Source: Ectopseudomonas guguanensis (GTDB lineage: Bacteria > Pseudomonadota > Gammaproteobacteria > Pseudomonadales > Pseudomonadaceae). Taken from it: a stretch of 64,000 nt of DNA. Every line of letters begins with the position of its first letter. Position 1 is the first letter of the stretch. The stretch spans positions 136,000 to 199,999 of the forward strand of contig NZ_FNJJ01000008.1 of the NCBI RefSeq assembly GCF_900104265.1, given 5' to 3'. Below the pieces are notes generated by a model. The model searched no databases, was not told where the DNA came from, and was given only the letters and a program-made list of their open reading frames with translations. The position numbers and the translations under genes are program-made. This document shows positions 45,795-54,492 of this stretch, in pieces.

Positions 45795-46228
45795 GCGGGT
45801 TCTCTATCGAATATGGCCAGCGCACAGGTGGCGCTGGCGCTGCGGTCTTTCTCGCCAAATAGGCGGGCGGAGGCTCCCATGCGCGCTGCCAAGGCCAATG
45901 CGCAAGGCTCGGCTACGGCGGGGCTGCCGGTGGTGGCTTGGCTAAGGGCGCTGGCGACTGTCGGCGTCTGATAGCCAGCCAGTTGCTCAGGCGAAAAGAA
46001 CACCAGCTCCAGGCCCAGATATTCGGCCAGGTCGTGCAAGCCGGCTTCCTCGCGCTTGTGGGCGATGCTGGCCAGGCCGGCCAGATTGTTCAGCGTCAGC
46101 TCATGTCGAACCAGGCTGTGGATAAGCAGTTCGAGGAGCTCGTCCCGGCTGCAGCCGCGGCGGCAACCCAGCCCGGCGACGACCTGTGTCGGTGAGGCGG
46201 ATGGGGGGGTGGAGGCAGTCGGCAACAT
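45791..46228 (-). CDS. cobE: Cobalamin biosynthesis protein CobE
   Basis: A 145-residue CobE/CbiG C-terminal-domain protein (VVAGLGCRRGCSRDELLELL... LAGLASIAHKREEAGLHDLAEYLG). CbiG-type proteins open the precorrin lactone and expel C20; CobE is required in the aerobic route but its exact step is not settled. It is the free-standing counterpart of the CbiG N-terminal half fused to CobJ at 62485. The ATG at 46226-46228 is chosen, although no clear ribosome-binding site precedes it; a TTG at 46285 is possible. Confidence 0.88.
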   Translation of the reverse strand: MLPTASTPPSASPTQVVAGLGCRRGCSRDELLELLIHSLVRHELTLNNLAGLASIAHKREEAGLHDLAEYLGLELVFFSPEQLAGYQTPTVASALSQATTGSPAVAEPCALALAARMGASARLFGEKDRSASATCALAIFDREPA

Positions 46229-46329
46229 GAGCGGTATTCGGGCTGAGCGGTGGCGTAGCTCATCATGGCACCTGCCAGCGGTCAACCGCGATTGACCGGC
46301 CGCCGCGGCCTGCGTAGCCTTCTCGCTTT

Positions 46330-46496
46330 CGAGGTTCTTCGCCGCCGAAGCGCGGCGAAGCTAAGAGGGAACAGGGTCGATGCCCTGGCTGCCCCCGCAA
46401 CTGTGAACGGTTATGCCCTTCGTTAGACCACTGCCAACCGGCGGGAAGGTGAAGGGATGCGCGCCGCGCAAGCCGTGAGCCAGGAGACCTGCCTCG
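46330..46496 (+). ncRNA. Cobalamin (AdoCbl) riboswitch
   Basis: The conserved blocks are in order: GAGGT at the P1 5' side, AAGAGGGAA, the CCTGGCTGCCCCCGCAACTG core (about 46399-46418) and the B12 box GAGCCAGGAGACCTGCC (46477-46493). P1 closes CGAGG (46330-46334) with CCTCG (46492-46496). It lies about 110 bases before cobW and should repress the cobW-cobN operon when cobalamin is plentiful. Confidence 0.92.
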
Positions 46497-46604
46497 ATTG
46501 ACCAGCCACTTGCTCGGACGGGGTGATCCGATGCGGCCAGCATGCCTCTGCGTGCCTGTCTGCCCGTACCCGTCCGCCGAATTGACCGACGCCACGGGGC
46601 CACC

Positions 46605-47654
46605 ATGAAAACCCTCGCCAAACTGCCTGTCACCATCGTCACCGGTTTTCTCGGTGCCGGCAAAACCACCTTGCTGCGCCACCTGCTGGCCCATGCCGAA
46701 GGACGCCGTATCGCGGTGATCGTCAACGAGTTCGGCGAGCTGGGTATCGATGGCGAGATCCTCAAGCAGTGCTCCATCGGCTGCAGCGAGGAAGAAGCGA
46801 ACGGCCGCGTCTTTGAGCTGGCCAACGGCTGCCTGTGCTGCACCGTCCAGGAAGAGTTCTTCCCGGTGATGCGCGAGCTGGTGGCGCGTCGTGGCGATCT
46901 TGACCACATCCTGATCGAGACCAGTGGCCTCGCCCTGCCCAAGCCGCTGGTGCAGGCCTTCAACTGGCCGGAAATCCGCAACGCCTGCACGGTCGATGCG
47001 GTGATCACCGTGGTCGACAGCCCGGCAGTGGCCGCCGGCACCTTCGCCGCCTTCCCCGATCAGGTGGACGAGCAGCGCAAGCTTGATCCCAACCTCGACC
47101 ACGAGTCGCCGCTGCACGAGCTGTTCGCCGACCAGTTGGCCAGCGCCGACCTGGTGATCCTCAACAAGTCCGACCTGCTCGATGCCGAGGCACTGGCCGC
47201 GGTGCGCGCCGAGGTGGCCGAAGAGCTGCCGCCAGCGGTCAAGGTGATCGAGGCGCACGGCGGCGAGCTGCCGCTGGATGTGCTGCTGGGCCTGAACAGC
47301 GAAACCGAGCTGCATATCGACAGCCGCCGCACCCATCACGACGATGAAGACGACGACCACGATCACGAGGAATTCGACTCGTTCCACGTGGAACTACCCG
47401 AAGCGGAGGAGGCACGCCTGCTGACCGCCCTGAAGGATGCGGTGGCCAAGCACGGCATCCTGCGGGTGAAAGGCTTCGCTGCCATCCCTGGCAAGCCCAT
47501 GCGCCTGCTGGTGCAGGGCGTCGGCCAGCGCTTCGACCGCCACTTCGACCGCGCCTGGCAGGCCGACGAGCCGCGTGTGAGCCGCCTGGTGCTGATCGGC
47601 CAGCAGCTCGACCGCGCGGCTATCGAAGCCGAGCTGAAGGCAGCACTGAAATGA
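46605..47654 (+). CDS. cobW: Cobalamin biosynthesis GTPase/metallochaperone CobW
   Basis: A G3E-family GTPase believed to deliver cobalt to the CobN chelatase. The 349-residue protein has the P-loop GFLGAGKTT (14-22), the metal-binding CLCC (76-79), the guanine motif NKSD and a His/Asp-rich loop (THHDDEDDDHDHEEF, about 228-242). The C-terminal CobW_C domain follows. It is first behind the riboswitch. A parS site is embedded in the gene at 47381-47394. Confidence 0.94.
   Translation: MKTLAKLPVTIVTGFLGAGKTTLLRHLLAHAEGRRIAVIVNEFGELGIDGEILKQCSIGCSEEEANGRVFELANGCLCCTVQEEFFPVMRELVARRGDLDHILIETSGLALPKPLVQAFNWPEIRNACTVDAVITVVDSPAVAAGTFAAFPDQVDEQRKLDPNLDHESPLHELFADQLASADLVILNKSDLLDAEALAAVRAEVAEELPPAVKVIEAHGGELPLDVLLGLNSETELHIDSRRTHHDDEDDDHDHEEFDSFHVELPEAEEARLLTALKDAVAKHGILRVKGFAAIPGKPMRLLVQGVGQRFDRHFDRAWQADEPRVSRLVLIGQQLDRAAIEAELKAALK
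47381..47394. promoter_or_regulatory. parS site 3 (ParB-binding), inside cobW
   Basis: The perfect 14-base palindrome GTTCCACGTGGAAC, lacking the outer T...A of sites 1 and 2. It encodes FHVE in CobW, the same frame as in RecF. It lies about 28 kb from oriC. Confidence 0.8.
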
Positions 47655-47741
47655 AGCTTCAGGCTTCAGGCTTCAGGCCGCAGGCGGATGCGGTTCATGC
47701 GATCTGCCTGCAGCCTGTGGCTTGCAGCCTGCGGCCCTAGT
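47652..47741. repeat. Degenerate heptamer repeat between cobW and cobN
   Basis: Contains AGGCTTCAGGCTTCAGGC and further GCAGCCTG/GGCTTGCAGCCTG units, the reverse complement of the tandem repeat at 38473. It fills the whole gap and covers the place where a cobN ribosome-binding site would be. Confidence 0.75.
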
Positions 47742-47742
47742 C

Positions 47743-50700
47743 ATGCATCTCCTGCGCACCCAACCCGGCGCCCAATTGCCGGCCGACAGCATCGCCGACC
47801 TCGGCCAGACCCCGGCCGAGCTGGTGATCCTGTGCACGGGTGATTCGCACCTGTCTCTGCTGGCCGAAGCGGCGCGGCAGTTGCCGGAGGACTACCCCAG
47901 CCTGCGCCTGGCCAGCCCGGCGCAGCTGAGCAACAACGCCTCGGTGGACTACTACGTCGAGCAGGTGCTGCAGCATGCCAAGGTCATCCTAATCTCGGTG
48001 CATGGTGGCGTCAGCTACTGGCGCTACGGCGTCGAACGCCTGGTTGAGCTGGGAGCGCGTGGAGCCACAGTGATCATGGTGCCGGGTGACGACAAGCCCG
48101 ACCCGGAGCTGAGCGCGCTCGGCAACGTCGCTGAGGAAGACAGCCAGCGCCTCTGGCAATACCTGCGTCAGGGCGGGCTGGACAATGCCCGCCAGCTGTT
48201 TCGCTGCATCGGCAACCGCTGGCTGGGGCGTGACGAGGCCTGGCAAGAGCCGCAAGCGCTGCCGCGTGTCGGCCTCTATCACCCGCAGCACAGTCCGGCC
48301 ACGCTAGCCGACTGGCAGGCGCAGTGGCAACCGGATGCACCTGTGGTGGCGCTGCTGTTCTACCGCAACCATGTGCAGTCGGCGAACACCGCCTTCGTCG
48401 ATACCTTCTGCCAGCACCTGTTCGGCCAGGGCCTTAACCCGCTGCCGATTGCGGTGGCCAGCCTCAAGGAACCCGCCTGCCTGGATCAGGTGCAGGCCTG
48501 GCTGGATGACACTGACGCCGCACTGATCATCAACACCACCGGCTTCGCCCTGTCCAACCCCGAGGCGCCGCAGGTGCAGGTGTTCCGCCGGGATATTCCG
48601 GTGCTGCAAGCCATCTGCTCGCTGGACAACCAGGCGCAGTGGCAGGCCAGCACCCAGGGCCTGGGCTCGCGTGACCTGGCCATGCACGTGGTGCTGCCTG
48701 AGCTGGATGGCCGGCTGATCGGCACCGCCATCAGCTTCAAGGGCCTGGCCTGGCGCAGCGAGCGTAGCCAGAGCGACGTGGTGTGCTACCAGGCACACGA
48801 ATCGGGTATGGCCTTCGTCGCTGAACTGGCGCGTAACTGGTGTCAGTTGGCGCTTAAAAGCAACGATCAGAAGCGAGTCGGCCTGATCCTGGCCAACTAC
48901 CCGACCCGCGATGGCCGCATCGGCAACGGCGTGGGTCTAGATACGCCGGCTGCCGCGCTGAATATCCTGCAGGCGCTGCAACAGCAGGGCTATCCGGTGG
49001 ATAACCTGCCGGAGAGCGGCACCGCACTTGTCCACAGCCTGCTCGGTGGCGTCACCAATGATCTGGATGGGCTGGATACACGGCCCTGTGCGCAGAGCCT
49101 GGCGTTGGACGACTACCTGGCGTTCTTCCACAGCCTGCCGCAGGCCAACCAGCAGGCGGTGCGGGAGCGCTGGGGCGAGCCGCAGGATGATCCGATGTTC
49201 CGCAGTGGGCGAATGATGGTCGCCGGCCTGCGCTTCGGCTTGACCTTCGTAGGTATCCAGCCGGCGCGGGGCTACCAGCTCGACCCGGCGGCGGTGTATC
49301 ACGACCCCGATCTGGTGCCGCCGCATGGCTATATCGCCTTCTATGCCTGGCTGCGCACGGCCTTCGCCGCCGATGCGCTGATCCACGTCGGCAAGCACGG
49401 CAATCTGGAATGGCTGCCGGGCAAGAGCGTCGGCCTCTCCGAGGGCTGCTGGCCGCAGACGCTGATCGGCCCGCTGCCGAATATCTATCCCTTTATCGTC
49501 AACGATCCGGGCGAGGGCGCGCAGGCCAAGCGCCGCACCCAGGCGGTGATCATCGACCACCTGATGCCGCCGCTGACCCGCGCCGAAAGCTACGGCCCGC
49601 TGCGTGATCTGGAGCGCCTGGCCGATGAGTATTACGACGCCAGCCAGCTCGACCAGCGCCGCGCGGTGGAGCTGCGTGGCGAGATCCTGGCCAAGGTGCG
49701 CGAGGCCAGCCTCGACCGCGAACTGGGTCTGCAACTCAACGACGACGGCGATAGCTGGCTGCCGCAGCTCGACGCCTACCTGTGCGACCTCAAGGAATCG
49801 CAGATCCGCGATGGCCTGCATGTGTTCGGTGAGTCGCCCGCCGGGCAACTGCGCCGCGACACCCTGCTGGCGCTGCTGCGCATCCCCCGTGGTGATGGCC
49901 AGGGCGCCAACGCCAGCCTGTTGCGTGCGCTGGCCCGTGGCTTGGAGCTGGGCCTCGATCCGCTCGACTGCGATATGGGCCAGCCCTGGGAGGGGCTGCG
50001 TCCACAGGCGTTGCAGGCTGTGGATAACAGCCTGTGGCGCACTGTTGGTGACACCCGCGAACGCCTGGAGCTGCTGGCGCTGCGGCTGATCGAGCAGCGC
50101 CTGGCAGGGGAGCGCAGCGCAGCCTTTGGCGCCGAGGTGGCGCTGATTCTCGATGGCCTGGCCGAGCATATCGCGCCGTTGCTCGATGCCTGCGGCGACT
50201 CCGAGATGGGCGGCCTATTGGCGGCTTTGGAAGGGCGTTTCGTACCCGCCGGGCCGAGCGGTGCGCCGAGTCGCGGGCGCCTAGACGTGCTGCCTACCGG
50301 GCGCAACTTCTTCACCGTCGACGTGCGTCATCTGCCCACACCGACCGCCTGGCGCCTCGGCGTGCAGGCGGCGGATCGCCTGCTGGAGCGCCATCTGCAG
50401 GACGAGGGCGACCATCTGCGCCAGCTCGGCCTGTCGGTATGGGGCACGGCAACCATGCGCACCGGCGGCGACGATATCGCCCAGGCCCTGGCGCTGATGG
50501 GCGTGCGCCCGGTTTGGCAGCCCGGCAGCCAGCGCGTCGAGCGTTTCGAGGTGTTGCCGTTGGAGCAGTTGGGCCGTCCGCGAGTGGACGTCACCCTGCG
50601 CGTGTCGGGCTTCTTCCGCGATGCCTTCAGCAACCTGATTCGCCTGTTCGACGAGGCCGTGCAGGCGGTGATCGAGCTGGACGAGCCGGAAGACATGAAC

Positions 50701-51489
50701 CCGCTGTCGGCGCGGGTCTGGCGCGAGTCGCTGGCGCTGGAGGACAGCGGCCTGGATGAAGCCGAAGCGCGTCGCCAGGCCGGCTGGCGGGTGTTCGGCG
50801 CCAAGCCGGGAGCCTATGGCGCCGGGGTGCAGAACGCCATCGAGGAGCGCCTGTGGCAGAGCCGCGCGGATCTGGCCGAGGTGTATCTGAACTGGGGCGG
50901 CTACGCCTACGGCAGCGGCGCCGAGGGCGCACCCGCGCGGCAGCGCTTCGTCGAACGCCTGGAGCAGATGCAGGCGGTGCTGCACAACCAGGACAACCGC
51001 GAGCACGACATTCTCGATTCCAACGACTACTACCAGTTCCAGGGCGGCATGCTGGCGGCGGTGGAAACCCTGCGTGGGCTCAAGGTGGCCAGCTACTTCG
51101 GCGACAACAGCCAGCCGGATACGCCACGCATTCGCACCCTCAAGGAAGAGCTCAACCGTGTGGTGCGCGCCCGCGCCGCCAATCCCAAGTGGATCTCGGG
51201 CATGAAGCGCCACGGTTACAAGGGCGCCTTCGAGCTGGCCGCGACCATCGACTACCTGTTCGCCTTCGACGCCACCAGCGAGCTGGTCGATGACCACCAG
51301 TACGCGCTGCTGACCGATGCCTACCTGCTCGACAAGGACACCCGCGACTTTATCCAGCAGCACAACCCCGGCGCGCTCAACGATATCCTCGAACGCCTGC
51401 TGGAAGCCCAGCAGCGCGGCCTGTGGGAGAATCCCGGCGAATATCGCGAAGCGCTGAAAAACCTGCTGCTCGATAGCGAGGAAAGCTGA
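47743..51489 (+). CDS. cobN: Cobaltochelatase subunit CobN
   Basis: The large subunit of the ATP-dependent aerobic cobaltochelatase that inserts cobalt into hydrogenobyrinate a,c-diamide. The 1248-residue protein is a CobN/magnesium-chelatase H-type protein along its full length, including HVGKHGNLEWLPGKSVGLS and the C-terminal KWISGMKRHGYKGAFELAAT signature. The ATG at 47743 is used; no clear ribosome-binding site is visible because the repeat occupies that place. An exact DnaA box lies inside (50019). The partner AAA+ and VWA subunits follow. Confidence 0.96.
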   Translation: MHLLRTQPGAQLPADSIADLGQTPAELVILCTGDSHLSLLAEAARQLPEDYPSLRLASPAQLSNNASVDYYVEQVLQHAKVILISVHGGVSYWRYGVERLVELGARGATVIMVPGDDKPDPELSALGNVAEEDSQRLWQYLRQGGLDNARQLFRCIGNRWLGRDEAWQEPQALPRVGLYHPQHSPATLADWQAQWQPDAPVVALLFYRNHVQSANTAFVDTFCQHLFGQGLNPLPIAVASLKEPACLDQVQAWLDDTDAALIINTTGFALSNPEAPQVQVFRRDIPVLQAICSLDNQAQWQASTQGLGSRDLAMHVVLPELDGRLIGTAISFKGLAWRSERSQSDVVCYQAHESGMAFVAELARNWCQLALKSNDQKRVGLILANYPTRDGRIGNGVGLDTPAAALNILQALQQQGYPVDNLPESGTALVHSLLGGVTNDLDGLDTRPCAQSLALDDYLAFFHSLPQANQQAVRERWGEPQDDPMFRSGRMMVAGLRFGLTFVGIQPARGYQLDPAAVYHDPDLVPPHGYIAFYAWLRTAFAADALIHVGKHGNLEWLPGKSVGLSEGCWPQTLIGPLPNIYPFIVNDPGEGAQAKRRTQAVIIDHLMPPLTRAESYGPLRDLERLADEYYDASQLDQRRAVELRGEILAKVREASLDRELGLQLNDDGDSWLPQLDAYLCDLKESQIRDGLHVFGESPAGQLRRDTLLALLRIPRGDGQGANASLLRALARGLELGLDPLDCDMGQPWEGLRPQALQAVDNSLWRTVGDTRERLELLALRLIEQRLAGERSAAFGAEVALILDGLAEHIAPLLDACGDSEMGGLLAALEGRFVPAGPSGAPSRGRLDVLPTGRNFFTVDVRHLPTPTAWRLGVQAADRLLERHLQDEGDHLRQLGLSVWGTATMRTGGDDIAQALALMGVRPVWQPGSQRVERFEVLPLEQLGRPRVDVTLRVSGFFRDAFSNLIRLFDEAVQAVIELDEPEDMNPLSARVWRESLALEDSGLDEAEARRQAGWRVFGAKPGAYGAGVQNAIEERLWQSRADLAEVYLNWGGYAYGSGAEGAPARQRFVERLEQMQAVLHNQDNREHDILDSNDYYQFQGGMLAAVETLRGLKVASYFGDNSQPDTPRIRTLKEELNRVVRARAANPKWISGMKRHGYKGAFELAATIDYLFAFDATSELVDDHQYALLTDAYLLDKDTRDFIQQHNPGALNDILERLLEAQQRGLWENPGEYREALKNLLLDSEES

Positions 51490-51505
51490 TGCGCGCGCTT
51501 TTTCT

Positions 51506-51531
51506 CCCCTCTCCCATTTATGGGAGAGGGG
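51506..51531. repeat. Palindrome after cobN
   Basis: CCCCTCTCCCA and its exact complement around a TTTA loop. It lies 17 bases after the cobN stop. There is no T run, so it is not a classical terminator. Confidence 0.7.
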
Positions 51532-51570
51532 CCGGGGGAGAGGGTTCATCCGGCACCGCCGAGCCCCTAG

Positions 51571-51728
51571 GGTGGGTTAGCCGCCTGTCATGGTTGCTGG
51601 CCAATCCGCTGAAGCGGGTGCGGCGTAACCCACCATTGGCGCAACGCGTTCCATCGCCCGGTGGGTTACGCGGCGCGCCGAGTTTTTCTGCAGATACAAG
51701 GCCGGCGTTCTGCGCCGCTAACCCACCC
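51571..51728. repeat. GGTGGGTTA-type inverted repeats
   Basis: Alternating GGTGGGTTA (51571, 51660) and TAACCCACC (about 51626, 51719) arms form two stem-loops; the second has an extended stem (GCGGCGC/GCGCCGC). This is a second palindromic repeat family in the 334-base cobN-chlI gap. Confidence 0.7.
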
Positions 51729-51745
51729 TACGGGTGCACGCTGCC

Positions 51746-51807
51746 CGTAGCCCGGATGCAATCCGGGAAATGCGCGATCAAAGGCCCCGGATTGCATCCG
51801 GGCTACG
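51746..51807. repeat. CGTAGCCCGGATGCAATCCGGG-type paired palindrome
   Basis: CGTAGCCCGGATGCAATC and its inverted copy GATTGCATCCGGGCTACG are separated by about 18 bases. This is a third extragenic repeat family, ending 16 bases before the ChlI-like start. Confidence 0.8.
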
Positions 51808-51823
51808 TCCAACTCCACGGATC

Positions 51824-52831
51824 ATGTCCATGACCGAACATCACTTCCCCCTCGCCGCCGTGGTCGGCGCCGATTCCCTGAAGCTGGCGCTGTGCCTGGC
51901 GGCCATCGATCCGGCTATCGGCGGCGTGCTGATCGAAGGCCCGCGCGGCATGGCCAAGTCGACCCTGGCCCGTGGCCTGGCCGATCTGCTGGAGGGCGGG
52001 CGCTTCGTCACCCTGCCGCTGGGGGCGAGCGAGGAGCGCATCGTCGGCACCCTGGATCTGGACGCGGCGCTGGGCGAAGGTCGGGCGCAGTTCTCTCCCG
52101 GGCTGCTGGCACGCGCCAACGGCGGCGTGCTCTATGTCGATGAGGTCAATCTGCTGCCAGATCATCTGGTCGACCTGCTGCTCGATGCCGCTGCCAGCGG
52201 GGTCAACCATGTCGAGCGTGACGGCATCTCCCATCGGCATGCTGCGCGCTTCGTGCTGATCGGCACCATGAACGCCGAGGAGGGTGAACTGCGCCCGCAA
52301 CTGCTCGACCGCTTCGGCCTCAACCTGGCCCTCGATGGCCAGCCGCAACCGGCCGAGCGCGCCGAGATCGTCCGTCGCCGGCTGGCCTTCGATGCCGACC
52401 CTGCTGCCTTCCTGCAACGCTGGCAAACCGAGCAGGCTGCCCTGGCCGCCCGTTGCTTGAATGCACGTCGGCGCCTGGCCGATATCCCGTTGGATGACGC
52501 TGCGCTGGGTGAGATCAGCCAGCGTTGCTTCGCTGCCGGCGTCGATGGTCTGCGCGCCGACCTGGTCTGGCTGCGTGCCGCCCGTGCTCATGCGGCCTGG
52601 CGTGGCGCGGCGGCTATCGAGCCTGTGGATATCGATGCGGTGGAGGACTTCGTTCTGCGCCACCGTCGTCGTCAGCCACAACCGCCGGCTGCCATGCCGC
52701 CCGAGCAGAGCCAGGCGCCGCAACAGGCGCAGGAACAGAGCCAGGGCGAAGGTCAGTGGGGCGAGCTGCCGGCGCAGCCACAGGCCATGGGTGAGCGGCG
52801 GGTGCCGCCGCGCTGGCCAAAAAAGCCCTGA
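51824..52831 (+). CDS. Magnesium-chelatase ChlI-like AAA+ ATPase (cobaltochelatase accessory)
   Basis: A 335-residue AAA+ protein with a variant Walker A GPRGMAKST (about residues 38-46), the chelatase insert SEERIVGTLDLDAAL, Walker B GGVLYVDEVNLL and the arginine-finger region LRPQLLDRFGL. The C-terminus becomes a Gln/Pro-rich linker and ends WPKKP. With the VWA protein next door it replaces CobS/CobT as the motor for CobN; this is inferred from the operon. The ATG at 51824 is chosen, with another two codons on. Confidence 0.88.
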   Translation: MSMTEHHFPLAAVVGADSLKLALCLAAIDPAIGGVLIEGPRGMAKSTLARGLADLLEGGRFVTLPLGASEERIVGTLDLDAALGEGRAQFSPGLLARANGGVLYVDEVNLLPDHLVDLLLDAAASGVNHVERDGISHRHAARFVLIGTMNAEEGELRPQLLDRFGLNLALDGQPQPAERAEIVRRRLAFDADPAAFLQRWQTEQAALAARCLNARRRLADIPLDDAALGEISQRCFAAGVDGLRADLVWLRAARAHAAWRGAAAIEPVDIDAVEDFVLRHRRRQPQPPAAMPPEQSQAPQQAQEQSQGEGQWGELPAQPQAMGERRVPPRWPKKP

Positions 52832-52920
52832 GCATCCGCCCGCGCACAGCCACTGGCGCGGATGCCCGCAACCGGCCCGGAAGACTCGGCGGCGGCCTGC
52901 ATGGTGCCGCACGTAGCGGC

Positions 52921-53523
52921 GTGGCCGGTCGTATCGACTGGGCGGCGACTCTGCGCCAGGGCCGGCCGCAACGCCGCGAACAACTGGTTCTGCGCCCGCG
53001 AAGCCAGCAGGCCGAGGAGCTTTGGTTGGTGCTGGTCGATGCCTCCGCCTCGACCCGTCGACACGGCGCTCTGACTCGCGCCAAGGGCGTGCTCGCTGAA
53101 GTGTTCGACAGCGCCTATCGCCAGCGCGCTCGCCTGGCCGTGCTGCAGGCCGGTGGCCGCGAAGCACAGTGGCTGTGGCAGGGGCGCAAGGCCAGTGCCG
53201 AGCTGCACCACTGGTTGCAGGAGCTGGGCGCCGGTGGCGGCACGCCGCTGCTCGATGCGCTGCAACAGGCGGGTGATTGGCTGTTGCGTCGGCAGCGCGT
53301 GAAACCGCACGAACGCCAGCGCCTACTGATTCTCACCGACGGTCGCCTGCGCGACCTGCCAGCGCTGGCGCCGCTGCCATGCCCAACCCTGCTGCTCGAC
53401 ACCGAACGCGCGCCCATCCGCCTGGGCCTAGCCCGCCAGCTGGCGCAGGCGCTGCAGGCCGACTACCACCATATCGACGACCTGGCGCCCGGCGCGTCAG
53501 GCCGCACCTGGAGAACCCCATGA
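52921..53523 (+). CDS. VWA-domain protein (ChlD-like chelatase subunit)
   Basis: A 200-residue product if read from GTG 52921. The von Willebrand A domain has the MIDAS motif D-A-S-A-S (WLVLVDASASTRRHG) and the downstream Thr and Asp regions (GGGTPLLDAL, LLILTDGRL). The same frame is open back to 52795 and reads SIRPRTATGADARNRPGRLGG..., a likely real extension. A CTG at 52828 overlapping the previous TGA (as CTGA) would give 231 residues. It pairs with the ChlI-like ATPase and overlaps cobF by ATGA. Confidence 0.85.
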   Translation: MAGRIDWAATLRQGRPQRREQLVLRPRSQQAEELWLVLVDASASTRRHGALTRAKGVLAEVFDSAYRQRARLAVLQAGGREAQWLWQGRKASAELHHWLQELGAGGGTPLLDALQQAGDWLLRRQRVKPHERQRLLILTDGRLRDLPALAPLPCPTLLLDTERAPIRLGLARQLAQALQADYHHIDDLAPGASGRTWRTP

Positions 53524-54287
53524 AAACCCTGCTGCTGGTCGGCATCGGCGCCGGCGACCCGGACTACATCACCTACCAGGCGATCAAGGCGCTGCGCCGC
53601 AGCGACGTGATCTTCCTGATGGACAAGGGTGCGGCCAAGCACAAGCTTAACGCCCTGCGTCGCGAGATCTGCGCGCGCTTTCTCGACGGCCACGCGCCGC
53701 GCTTCGCCGAAGGCCTGCAACCGGAGCGCGAGCGCGACGCCGCCGACTACCGCGCCAGCGTCGACGAACTCAATCGCGACAAACAGGCGGTGTTCGAGCA
53801 ACTGATCGACGAGCAGATGGCCGATGGCGAGACGGCGGCATTCATGGTCTGGGGCGACCCCTCGCTGTACGACAGCAGCATCCGCATCATCGAGGCCATC
53901 GCCGCGCGCCGTAGCGATTTCGTCTATGACGTGATCCCCGGCATCACCAGCCTGCAGGCGCTGACCGCGCGCCATCGCATCCCGCTCAACAGCATCGGCC
54001 GCGCCGTGGAAATCACCACCGGCCGCCTGCTCGCCGAAGGCTGGCCGCAGGGCGTGGACAGCGTGGCGGTAATGCTCGACGCCAAGGACACCTACCGCCG
54101 CTTCGTCGGCCAGGGTCTGTATATCTACTGGGGCGCTTACGTCGGTACGGCCGATGAAATCCTGATCGCCGGGCCGCTGGATGAGGTGGCCGAAAATATC
54201 GCTATCACCCGCGCTGAGGCGCGTGAGCGTAATGGCTGGATCATGGATAGCTATCTATTGCGCAAGGAAGGGATCGAGCAGGGCTGA
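53520..54287 (+). CDS. cobF: Precorrin-6A synthase (deacetylating)
   Basis: Methylates C-1 and releases acetate in the aerobic corrin pathway. The 255-residue SAM-dependent methylase has the N-terminal GIGAGDPDYITYQAIKALRRSDV, the MVWGDPSLYDSSIRI motif and the CobF-specific DKGAAKHKLNALRREIC. CobF marks the aerobic (oxygen-requiring) route. It is last in the riboswitch-led operon. Confidence 0.95.
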   Translation: MKTLLLVGIGAGDPDYITYQAIKALRRSDVIFLMDKGAAKHKLNALRREICARFLDGHAPRFAEGLQPERERDAADYRASVDELNRDKQAVFEQLIDEQMADGETAAFMVWGDPSLYDSSIRIIEAIAARRSDFVYDVIPGITSLQALTARHRIPLNSIGRAVEITTGRLLAEGWPQGVDSVAVMLDAKDTYRRFVGQGLYIYWGAYVGTADEILIAGPLDEVAENIAITRAEARERNGWIMDSYLLRKEGIEQG

Positions 54288-54296
54288 GAACAGACG

Positions 54297-54368
54297 CGGC
54301 GGACAAGAAGGGCGTTGTCCACGCTCCGCACTGAGCTGAGGGGCGGTGGACAAAAAGGGCGTCACACA
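54297..54368. repeat. GTGGACAAAAAGGGCGT-type direct repeats
   Basis: GGCGGACAAGAAGGGCGTTGTCC (near 54299) is repeated in diverged form as GGCGGTGGACAAAAAGGGCG (near 54342). This is another short repeat family directly after cobF. Confidence 0.55.
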
Positions 54369-54458
54369 CCGTGCGCCGGGCATGGACACTTGCGCCTTGG
54401 TAGCAGCAGAACCTACAATTCTGCCTAAATGGACTGGGGGTTCCCGGTCGGCGTCATG

Positions 54459-54492
54459 GCCTCGGTGCGATCACCGGGGCCTTTCGCTTTCT
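54459..54492 (+). terminator. Terminator of the cobW-cobF operon
   Basis: GGCCTCGGTG pairs with CACCGGGGCC around a 3-base loop (one mismatched region) and is followed by TTTCGCTTT. It overlaps the end of the convergent DUF3800 gene. Confidence 0.55.

Noticed and set aside
54390..54470. A tRNA-like or attachment-site structure before the DUF3800 gene
   Set aside because: Small hairpins occur, but no cloverleaf can be drawn and no integrase or direct repeat pair is present.
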